Of a DNA stretch of 64,000 nt, positions 21,618-35,739 are shown in pieces. The stretch is from NCBI RefSeq assembly GCF_025602895.1, contig NW_026516206.1, forward strand, positions 620,001 to 684,000, written 5' to 3'. Position 1 is the stretch's first letter; each line of letters opens with the position of its first letter. The notes beneath the pieces are model-generated. The model saw only the letters and a program-made list of their open reading frames with translations. It was not told the DNA's origin and did no database searches. This DNA comes from Polychytrium aggregatum (Eukaryota > Chytridiomycota > Chytridiomycetes > Polychytriales). The translations under genes were made by a program, and so were the position numbers.

Positions 21618-23754
21618 TTACTCGTCATCATCCGCAGCGGCGTCCTCATCATCGTCGTCACCGGACACTTCTTCGTTCTCCCGCTCCAGCTTGGCCATGA
21701 GCTGAGCCAGCTCGAGGTCATCGTTCTCGCTGATGGCTCTTGGCTGCGGACAAAAGATCGGTTGAGCGGTTAACACCGAGTCACTCGATCAGCGCTGAGC
21801 GACAGGTCGACATCGAGCCCTTGACATTCCAGCAGGCGCACGGTGCTCGCAGGGATCGGAGCGTCGTCAGGTGCGTTGAAAACTCAGAGCCTCACCTTTG
21901 TCTTGACAACCAGTCCTCCGTTGTTCTTCTTGATGACCTCCTCAATCTTGACGATGGCCTTCTGGAGAAGCTCGATGCCCAGGCTCTTGTCGAGGGCGTT
22001 GGTGTTCATGACGTATAGCGGCGGGGCGACGAGCTTGATCTGGAAGGAGGAATTGATCAAGAGAGTGGAGTACGAGAATGAGTGTGAGGGAGATTCATTC
22101 GCTTCGGTTGAGACGGGGTTCCCAAGATAAACGGCGAGATCGACAGGCGGCTGCAAAAGGGAGGATTGTCTCGGGTGTAGCCTCGAGCCCTTACCTTGAT
22201 GGGAATATCCGGGGTGGACAAGGCCTCACCGGCACTGAGGGCAGCCTTGATGGCATCGATGCCATCGTAGCCAAAGCATGTGCACTCGATATCTGCGCAG
22301 TGAAGCGGCCAGAAGTAGACGGCGAGATGGTGAGACAGCGAGACGGTGAGAAGGCGGGTAGCAGTGGCACCTCAATGCAGTTGCCTTGGGACTGGTTTGC
22401 GCGGCAGTGCTAGCTTACCGGCTCGGATTTTGACGGGTTGAGGGGTCAGGCGGCGGCGGATGTTGCTCTCGAGTTCTCTTCGGACCTCGGGTTCAAGGTT
22501 GAACTCGTCAAAGATCTTTTCGGGCTCGCTGAGGGTCGGGGAGGTGGGAAGGGCCGGGTCGTGGAGATGGTTAGGCCATGTCAAACAAACACCAAGCTGT
22601 CTCGATCGGCTGAAGCATCACGCACCGGCTCACTATCCGCAGCCACAATCCGTCTCGTATGCCCGCTAAAGAATAAAAGTGCTGAAACAGATGCCGCGTG
22701 ATGGACTCACTTGATGGCAACCTTGAAAGCCTCGTAGGCATGGCCATACTTTCGGTAGAGGGGCCAGCCAATCTGAACGTACAGATCCTCGAGCGAAATA
22801 TTCAGCTTCTCGGCAACGTGTCGCATGATGCTGTGGACCTGCGGTATTCAACGGAAAGTCGAGATCCACAGCAAGGCCAACAAACCCACATCCAGGAGGC
22901 AAATCAAAGGACCGCCGCCGGACATTGTGGTCGCAGGAGTGTGTCAGTCACGTCGGCAGCATATTCACGCGAAGATCCACATCCCAAGAGAGGGCAAGGC
23001 GGCAGATACGGGCCGCCCTCAATGGCGACACCGACCACACGGACGGACACAGATCGATGCCGGGATCGAGCATCACGATCTACAGTTCCCGTGCAATCGC
23101 TGTCCATCCAGATCGCATCGGTGCCACAATATGCATGGTTGGTGGCGAGCCGACAAGAGTCGTCCGAGAGCCGGTGGACGAGCGTCCCCCAATGAGGGGA
23201 AGGAGCCCCCCCCCTAAACGCAGCATTCCCTCGAGTGGCCTTCTCCTTCGCCTCCGCTTTGGCCTAACCCCACACGAGATCCTGACGACGCTTACCGCCT
23301 TGGACTTGTTGAATTTCTCCTCGCACTTTTGGATATCTTCGGCCGAGACTCTGCGTTTTGACAAGTCAATGTAGCCCTTCTCCTTGTCGACTCTGAGGAC
23401 GACGACGACTTCGGAGCGTCCGACACGGATGAGCTTCTGGATCGATCGGATGCGGCGACGGGAGAGCTCCGAGAGCAGAATCATGCCCTCGATGTTGTTG
23501 TACTCGAGGAGATGGACGTAGGCTCCCATGTCGGCAATCTGGCGAACGTTGACCATGACCAGATCGTCGGCCTCGGGGTACTTGTTCTCGTACATGCGGC
23601 AGAGGAGGCGGGACTGCTGTTCCGAGAGAGCGGCGGCGGCGGCGGGGGTGCTGCCCTGGGCCATGGCCAAGCGGACGACCTCGGGATCGACCTGCTCGAC
23701 GCCTCCCAGCGGGACGTTGGCCTCGGTGTCTGAAACCTCGCTGTCAGAGTGCAT
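21618..23754 (-). CDS. SUI2: Translation initiation factor eIF2 subunit alpha
   Basis: Regulatory subunit of eIF2; phosphorylation blocks eIF2B and lowers initiation. Exons 23296-23754, 22711-22838, 22419-22528, 22195-22292, 21896-22039, 21618-21743, phases consistent; about 354 aa. Seen: S1 domain ([25 protein letters not shown]), phosphosite loop [12 protein letters not shown] (the Ser of SELS, residue 98 here, equals classical Ser51), [72 protein letters not shown], and an acidic tail ending DDDE. The N-terminus is about 47 residues longer than usual before the S1 domain; an internal ATG (M31) gives a shorter form. Confidence 0.95.
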
Positions 23755-24437
23755 GGTTGCGGGAGAGATGGTGGGAGCGAGCGAGAATGTGCGCGAACTG
23801 GGGCGGACGAAAGGCAAGATCGACGACACAGCCAGCGAGCAGTCAGCTTGCTCGAAAAAAGGGCGGCTGTGGCAAAGCGACGCAGCGGCCTGAGAAAAAA
23901 AAGTGTGTCGGCGGTCACGTGTGCAGGCGCGGACGAGGCTGCAGCCCTCCCCGTTTCGGCAGGCGGACACAGCCAGAGCGCCAACCCGATCCGAGAAATG
24001 GAAGCAGCACCGCCAGGACACTCCTGCACTCTGTCTCCCCCCGGATTTGTCTGCGCCGCTCTGCCCGATGGGACGCAGCGACGGATTGAATGGCCAAAAA
24101 GGCGGCTCTATTCCATCCACTACCGACAGCAACAACGTCAAGAAACCTGGGTGTGGTCCGCTTTCTCTGAGAGGAGCTGTACTATAGGGCTTGAGGGGAC
24201 AGGTCTCTGTTTTCTTGATGTATGGTGCCAAGGATCCAAATACGATTCCAAATAAAGACAAAAAAAAGAGGGAGCAAATGAAAAGAGGGAAGGGCAGCGC
24301 GAAGGAGGAGGGCAAATCACAAAAGAAGCTAAAGTGAATAAAGGAGAAAGAAAAAAAAGGAGGGGGGAGGGGAAATCTTTGCCTGCTCGATTCTTAGTAT
24401 GAAGTAGATAGATTCAAATTCCTGATTGGGTGATGAT
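23755..24437. other. Intergenic between G-alpha and eIF2-alpha
   Basis: 3' flank of G-alpha and promoter of eIF2-alpha (both minus). The part nearest G-alpha (24240-24375) is strongly purine-rich on the plus strand (A/G runs), so pyrimidine-rich in the transcript. Confidence 0.5.
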
Positions 24438-26425
24438 TTACATCAAGCCGCAGTCTCTCAAGTTCGTTTGGATGATGATATCGTTGACGGCCGCCATGAC
24501 GAACTTGATCTGTGTTGTATCCGTGGCACAAGTGAAGTGTGTGTAGATCTGCTTCTGGTCCGACTGGTTGAGCGAGACGAATCGGTTGAGGATGTACTCG
24601 CAGGCAGAGTCGTAGTCGTCACCACCTGTTGAACAGAGTCGCACGGGGCGGGGCAAGTTAGATCATGCAGAGACAAATCGTCGTCGATCGGAGGCGGTCT
24701 AGACATCCACGTGGTGTTGTGGCTGTCCGGAGCCGGGTCGAGCGAGGGTGCCATCGCTCGACAAGTCGCGCCCGCCAAGAACTGCGTGGGGACTGGACAC
24801 CGACCCGTGTAGTCAGGGAAGTATTTGCCCATGGGGGATCGCGGCAGCTTCTCCTTGAACAGATCGATCTTGTTCAAGAAGAGAATGATGGAGGTCTTGA
24901 CGAACCATCGGCTGTTGCAGATCGAGTCGAAGAGGGTGAGAGCTTCTTGCATGCGGTTCTGGTGTTAGAGGGGGGAGTTAGAGGGAGGGGGAGTTAGAGG
25001 CGCCGATGGTGCAGAAGGTGCTTGTGTCTGACTAGCAGGGAGATGCGCCTGGACACAAGCAGCCATCTCGACAACTGTGAGCATCGACGGCACAGGAAAC
25101 GGTCGCATTGGGGAATCAATGGATTGTATACCCACCACAGTCTCGTCCTCAACAAGCACTTGGTCATATTCGCTGATGGCCACCAGGAAGACAATCGCTG
25201 TGACGTTCTCGAAGCAGTGGATCCACTTCTTGCGCTCGGATCGCTGACCGCCGACATCGAACATGCGGTAGATGAGATCACCGATGTGGAACGACGACTC
25301 GGTGATACCAGTGGTCTTTACACGCGAACGCAGGACATCCTGATCTGTTGGCAGGTAGTCTGCCGCGGCAATGCGATCGATCGAATCAAAGTAGCTGCGA
25401 GGGTAAAGAGGGACGAGGAACGCGGTTAGTACGGTCTGGAGGTCGCAGCTCCAGGCGATGACAGGCAAGGAGCGATTCGCCGGCCAGCACATCATCAACT
25501 TGTATCCGGTGCAAAAAAGCAGCCGAGGTGTATCACAAGTAGACCGACGCCAATCCGAATGGCGGCAGTGCTGATCCTTGCCACGGCGGCACAAGATCGA
25601 CACTGGGGACGCGCGCATTACAGCCAGCAGCGAGGATGCCTACTATTTCGAAGAATCGTTGAGCTGATACTCTCTTGATCGAGCAAAGCACGCCTGGACG
25701 CCCTCGTCGACCCACAGAGCCTTGACTGCCGCAGCGACCTCGGGAGGGAAGACATCGGCCTCGATCTGATTTGGGAGCTCCATGATGACGGCGTGATGCT
25801 TGTCGTTATCGGCCTTGCCAAGGGCGATGCCCATGTTCTGCATGGCCTCGAGGATGACCCGCATGGACTGGACTGTGTTCGAGAAAATGATTTCTTTGAA
25901 GGCCTCGCGCTCATCGTTGCTGTAGCCGGTGTCGTGGATGAGCTTCATTTGTTTCAGGATAGTTGACTTGCCCGATTCACCGGCGCCTATTACGACGTGC
26001 GTGCGTGCGGGCAAGGCTGAGTGAGACACATGCCAAAAGCAACAAACACGAGCAGCGGCCTCATCACGTCGACGCTGGCTGCCAGCAGACTGGCAAGGGA
26101 CGGGAAATGCCACGCGCCTGGATATCCAGAATCACAGAGCGAGCCACAGACAGCGGATAGACAGCCACACGAGGGACAATAGAAATGGAATGGGAGCGCG
26201 GACCGAGAGGGTGCTTTTGCCGCGAAGGACATGCGATAGAGAGCGACCGCAGAGCTGGATCTGGAGGCACGCTCGAGGGCAGGTGCCAAACGACCGAGGG
26301 TGCTCACCTAGCAGAAGCATCTTGACTTCATTTCGTTGATTCAGCTTTTCTTTCTTGAGAGCATTGTCGATTTCGTCATTTTTTCGACGCTGCTCCTGGT
26401 CTTCTGCACTCATACAGCAACCCAT
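24438..26425 (-). CDS. Heterotrimeric G-protein alpha subunit (Gi/o-like)
   Basis: GTPase that couples 7TM receptors to effectors. Exons 26308-26425, 25644-25986, 25136-25394, 24805-24958, 24438-24625 give 353 aa, the family length. N-terminal MGCC offers myristoylation (Gly2) and palmitoylation (Cys3/4). Nucleotide motifs: GAGESGKST (G1), [12 protein letters not shown] (switch I, with the cholera-toxin Arg), [12 protein letters not shown] (switch II), FLNKIDLF (G4), TCATDT (G5). The C-terminus is DCGLM; Cys at -4 is the pertussis-toxin position of the Gi/o class. The donor of exon 2 overlaps an apparent TAG (TA|GTAGGC) but splicing restores [11 protein letters not shown]. Of the type of fungal GPA subunits. 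Confidence 0.96.
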
Positions 26426-28741
26426 CTTGGAGAACTACTACAAGCCGCGAGGCGGACGAGAGGGGGGGGAAACAGAGAGCGGGGACTGCCAGAACCGTTT
26501 GGAGGGGGGGGATGTGAGGACGAGCGCGAAGCGGTGGAGGGAGTGCGTGAGGACGCCGATGGCAAAGATGTGCGTTAGAGCGAGTGTGTCGGAGGGACTT
26601 GCGGAGGAGCTAGCTGTCGCCGAGCCGCTGGAGCAGCCCACAAGGTCAAAGGGAGAAACGGGTCGCGAGATAAAGCGGAGACGCAACGTCCAGAACCAGG
26701 ACCACTCAAGGCCGAGAGGGGCTGGGCAGCACAGGAGGTGGGCAGCACAGCACAAAATGGGAGAATATTTCCGCGCTGGAATCCGGGGAGCAAGCGCCTC
26801 GGGGATCAGAAAGCGAGCACTCTGTCGCGGACTGCCTGTGCCGGCTCGCCGACACGAAGGCGAAAGGCAACAAGCGGCCGCCCACCGAGGCCAGCCAGGG
26901 CCCGAGAGCCCAGGCAGCAGAGGCGACGCAGGCAGCCACAGGAGCCGAAAGGCCAGGCGATTCAACGGTCTGAAAGCTGCCCGAGAGTGGCCAGGAAATA
27001 CCAGGCAAGCGAGGAGCGCAAGGGGTGCAGGGAATGCGAGAGATGCAAGTCGAGCCTGGCTATGTCGACGTGGCCTCCAGCGAGACGGGGCTGGTCGGCA
27101 CAAACGACCGCCGGCGATATTGCAAGTGGGCGATGCGGATTGCCGGCGTGGGCAAGAACGGCCCGCGACGACGACGACGGCGGAGAGTGTGGTGGGTGGT
27201 GTGCAAGTCTCGAGTGCCGACGCTGCGGTGCTGGAAGCAGAAGCAGGAAAAGGGTGGGTGGCAGATGAAACGGAGAGCAGCTGTCTTGGGCAGGCCGGGG
27301 CATACCTCTGGTGAGATAGAGTCGGATGTTGGAAGGGCACCTCCTTCAGCGGGCTGTCTCGGCAGGGGGGGTGGCCAGAAACGCAAATGGACAGAGACGT
27401 GCGCTGGCGTGTGGCCGGAGACGAAAGACTCGGCAACGAAGAGCGGACGTGGGAGGGGAGCGAGCAGCGAGTCGAAGAGACGAAGACAGGGAAAGCCTCG
27501 TGTTGACGAGCCGAACGAAGGACAGCAGACTCGGAATCGGCCGTGGGATCGACGCTTTGGAGACGAAGAGAGAGGGGAAAAAAAGGTGGGCGTTTTGGAC
27601 GACGACGGGCAGATGGCAGCGATCTGGTTGTTTGTGTGAGAGGAGGTATTGTTGATTGCTGGCCATTGACGGACGAAGCACTTTCCTCTTGTGCGGGCGG
27701 AGCGCCATATGTGCGCGTGTCTGCCCGCACTGTCTGTGTGGGTGGGTGGCAGCTTGTGTGGGGGCGCGCCGGTTGTGATCGAGCAAGTCGCCACTGGACT
27801 GCGACAGCCCCAAAGCCGGATCGGCTGCGGCTGCACATTCTCTGTGCCGCGCCGCGCTGTGCTGGCCACACGCTGTTGCTGTGGGTCCATTGTCTCTGTG
27901 CACCCACCCGCCACGCGTTGTGTCAGCAAGGCCGTTGATGAGATATGTCACAGCACGCGTCGCCCGAGCCGCCCGCAAAGTCCCCCAGCCGGCACCGCAT
28001 TGTTGCTGTCGAGTGCTCTGCATTGGGCTGCTGTTCTGCAATGCATCGCTTCGATCTTGGGCTGCTCCAAGGCCCCATCCCTTGCCATGATCCAGCATCG
28101 ATCTCATCAGCCTCGTCGGTCTCGTCGGTCTTCTGGCTGGCGGCATCTTCTGCAGCGCTCTCTGCTGCTGCCACCGAGGGGTCATCGTCCATTGTCTCAT
28201 CTTCCTCGTCGCCCTCGCGACACGCCGACTGCCTGTTGCGGCCTCGTTGCGTGTTGGTGCTCCCTGACCCTGCTCCTCGGACGCACCGCGGATTGGATGA
28301 TTGGGGCCCCTGGTCCAATGCCAACGAGCCGTCGACGAGCATGCCACCGAAACATGCTCGCCGAGCGTGCCGGTGTGCTTGCAGAGAGCATCGGCCTCGA
28401 CTGCTTGGATCGGTCGCCATCGCAGTGCCCGGTCTGCTGCCAAAGGCCCTCAGCAGCGACTGCCGCTCGGCTCAGCCCGGCCCAGAAGATCCCACAGGGT
28501 CGCGTCCTGCACCGTCCGCATTCTCATGGCCGATCTGTCCGGTCCCGCCCGTGCGGTAACCCATATTGTCCGACTGCGGCCGCCTGGCTGGTGGTGTCTC
28601 TCGGAATCGTGGGAGTCGAGGAAGGGGGCCATCTTGCACAGGTTTCGAACGTTCCCGGAAACATCGCACGAACATGTGTATTTCAGCATCTGCTGCTGGA
28701 CATCACAGCCCGTCGTGTCAGAGCTGTCGGTGTCGTGGCTT
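26426..28741. other. 2.3-kb region without a supported gene
   Basis: Between the G-alpha start and the DRC1 stop. Several long open frames exist (minus 26438-27907, plus 27691-28803) but they are Arg/Pro/Ser-rich, overlap in all frames and lack motifs, as expected for GC-rich DNA poor in stop codons. A minus frame around 27923-28420 contains an acidic stretch (DEEDETMDDDPSVAAAESA) that could be a real exon of an unrecognised gene. Short G-runs occur at 26462-26510. Confidence 0.4.
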
Positions 28742-33112
<4,371 letters not shown>

Positions 33113-33910
33113 AGCTGTGCGTGCTAATCGTCGGTGGGCTTTGACTCCGGAGTGTCTGATCAGAGACAGGTCGGGGCTGGCAGTCGTCCGTCTCAGGTGC
33201 CCGCAAACACCCCGCCAAAGAATCCGACTTGCGCTGAGCACCCGCACGTGATGGATCATGATCGATCAAGCACATTCAAAGCGAAGCGGATAACCTGGAT
33301 ATACGAATGCCCGTCTTGGACCTGAATCGACACCCACCAGCAATGCGGGGCGATTGTAGAGGCCGGCGGGGCGCGGGCTATGGATAAATCTTGGCAATGA
33401 CGCTCGTAGCTATACTGTTCATGAGACTCGACAAAGGTGTCTGGCCGCTGCGATGGAGCAAGTGTCGATGTGCTTGCTATGCATACACCCTTGTCCAAGC
33501 CTATCCCACACATCGTTGCCGCGGGCCCAGGAAGCAGAGACTGACGTCAGGCTCTGTTCGGATGCGCAAAGTGTATTCTATTGACTCCTGGTGGACAGAT
33601 TGGCCATAGATTCGGATATCGACGACGGACTACTCCCCGACCGACACAACCTTCCGTTTCAGTCCGTACTTCTGGATGCACTATGCGGCAGTACATTCAC
33701 ACATCAAATCAGGCAGCCGCGGGGCTGTAGCTGATCGCAAATGGTCTTGCTCATTCGAAACGATTAGCAGCGGGCCAGCCCCGTGAGAAGAGGATGGGCA
33801 CTGAGGCAGCAGTGCTATGCGTTCGTGAAGGGTGCGAGAGCGATTTTGCGTCGGTCGCAAGGGAAGGATGCTGTGGGAGGGAGCTGTATCGTTTGAGTCG
33901 ACGAGCTTGT
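33113..33910. other. Intergenic between MED8 and DRC1
   Basis: DRC1 upstream region and MED8 downstream region. No motif-bearing frame, no repeat. Confidence 0.45.
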
Positions 33911-35257
33911 TCAGGTTATTCTTGAGGGCTGGATCACAGAAACGCTGCCACCGATCGTCGCCGTGGACGAGTTAGCCCAAACAGATGCAGACTCCTGCAT
34001 ATGCCTTGCTCGCTCGAGTGCTGCCACTTCCTGAAATCCCGGGTGCCGGGAACGATGCTCACCTGGACCAGACGAGATTCTCTTGAGCATGGCCTCAATG
34101 ATCGCTTTGCGTCGCTCCTCAGTCACAGGCGCGGCGTGTGACGGCTTGCTGTTTGGGGCCTCGTCTTCGTCCATAGCGTCTCCATCGTCGTCTCCAACCT
34201 CGTCTTCTTCTTCTTCTTCTTCGTCTTCATCGTCGCTCTCGTCTGCTATTCGCAGCTTGAAGTCATACTCCGAAGCCAGCATCTTGAAGGTATCGTACGC
34301 GCCGTCGGCAATGTCGTCGTGCCTGTCGACATTTGCCTTTGCTTGGTACTGGCGAGCCCAAGGTCCGATACGCACGTATCCGATACGCAGTGTGAGCAGC
34401 CGACAAGCCGAGTGCATTGCAGATCGGCTCGGTGTCGTGTGTGTCCCAGCAACCCTGGGGCCTCGATGTCCGATCAAAGGGCACCGTCCGGCTCGTTGGT
34501 CGACGCAAGATACTCACTCTCCAGGCTCGGGCAGCGGCGGTCTCGTCTTTGCTGGCGTTGCTGATGGTTTCCATCGACGCTCGCTTCTTGGTATCGGCAT
34601 AACTCTCCTCGATCTCTGGAATCAACTTGGTCCGGAGCAGCACCCGCGGCACTGAGCAGCCCCAAGCGACGTGGAATCCAATGCGCAAGCATCGGCGTAT
34701 GTTAGCGCTCCATTGCCATTTGTGTTTGCTGTTGTGGCCCTGGAGCCTCGAGGAGTCGTATCCGGCAGATGGACAAGAAGATATGCCCCACAGGAAGCAT
34801 CTGTCGCTGTGCGTTCTTACAAAAGTCGGGGTCCTCCACAGGCAGGGATTTCGGGAAGACGAGGAGCTGCTTGAGAACATCACTCCCGAGCTCGTTCACG
34901 ATGGTCTCGTACTTGGCCAACAAAGTGCTGAACTGGCTCTGGACGACTGGCCTGGGATCGGACAGCAGCGAGGGTTAACGGACAGTGCCAGTCGATGGCC
35001 GGCGAGGCTCCTGTTGTTGATCCAGGAGCAAGATGCGCACATTGCGGATAGGCGTCTAGCTGGCTCGCTCCATCGTCACGGCTATTCGAACAGGGGATGC
35101 AATTCCAGTCCCAGCAAACGCACCATGGAGAGTGTGGGTGGATCTGCAAAAAGTCACTGAGCGATTCGTGGAGCTGCCCGAGCTTGAGCCGCAGCGTTTC
35201 GAGCTCTCGGGAGCCGGCAGCAGTAAACTCGGGCTCTCGTGCCGGGCCGCTGCTCAT
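33911..35257 (-). CDS. MED8: Mediator complex subunit 8
   Basis: Head-module subunit of Mediator, bridging activators and RNA polymerase II. Exons 35124-35257, 34821-34951, 34518-34651, 33911-34348; about 278 aa. Seen: an N-terminal helix (LETLRLKLGQLHESLSDFL), WPVVQSQFSTLLAKYETIV, LVFPKSLP, and the Med8 signature PRVLLRTKLIPEIEE; then a helical linker, a long acidic run (DESDDEDEEEEEEDE), and a C-terminal helix EERRKAIIEAMLKRIS. The last exon is read straight through to the stop after PSRIT; a possible GTGAGC donor inside it (after SSGPG) leads only to an out-of-frame continuation. Confidence 0.85.
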
Positions 35258-35721
35258 TCTCGGATGGGATCTATCTCGCCGGTCGATGGAGGCCGGCTGT
35301 CCTGTCTCGCGGGTCGATGAAGATTGGCCGGTGCAGGCCGGTTGGATCGCCAGGCAGATCGATCGCAACAGATGCAGCCAGGGCTCGTGCGCGGTGGCAC
35401 TATGAAAAAAGTTCTTGTTAATAAAATGAGCGAGAACGAAAAAACGCGCTCTCGGAGCCACCTCGGTTGGCGAGAAGAGCAATCTCTGGCGAGAGACCCC
35501 CGAGGGAAGGCGAGAAGCCTCTCGCCGTCACACACACACACACACACACACACTTTGCACAAGGGAGTCAAACACCTCCCATCGACCATCCCAAGAGGGA
35601 TGGCAACCCCGAAGTGGACTGCCCAGAATATGGGCGACCCGGCATCCACTGTCGAAATGCACAAGGAACAATATACTTACAGTCAATCCAGAAAGAAACG
35701 GGACAGATCCCATTTCGGGCT
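35258..35721. other. 3' flank of the Fanzor ORF / 5' flank of MED8
   Basis: Contains a (CA)n microsatellite and several hairpins close to the Fanzor stop. No protein-coding frame is supported. This is where a Fanzor guide RNA and one transposon end would be expected. Confidence 0.5.
35529..35553. repeat. (CA)n microsatellite
   Basis: About 12 CA dinucleotides, 170 bp beyond the Fanzor stop codon. Confidence 0.95.
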
Positions 35722-35739
35722 TCAGATATCTGAAACCCG
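35565..35739 (-). ncRNA. Candidate Fanzor omega/guide RNA region
   Basis: Immediately 3' of (and overlapping) the Fanzor stop. Visible structure: GGGAG...CTCCC (35565-35582), a perfect 7-bp hairpin CCATCCC-aaga-GGGATGG (35586-35603), and a 24-nt near-perfect palindrome around TTCAGATATCTGAA (35716-35739) with CGGG/CCCG flanks. In TnpB and Fanzor systems the guide RNA is transcribed from the 3' end of the nuclease gene into the transposon end; the placement fits, but transcription and processing are inference. Confidence 0.3.

Noticed and set aside
26438-27907. 489-codon minus-strand open frame
   Set aside because: Arg/Ser/Pro-rich without motifs, overlaps similar long frames in the other phases; compositional effect of GC-rich, stop-poor DNA.
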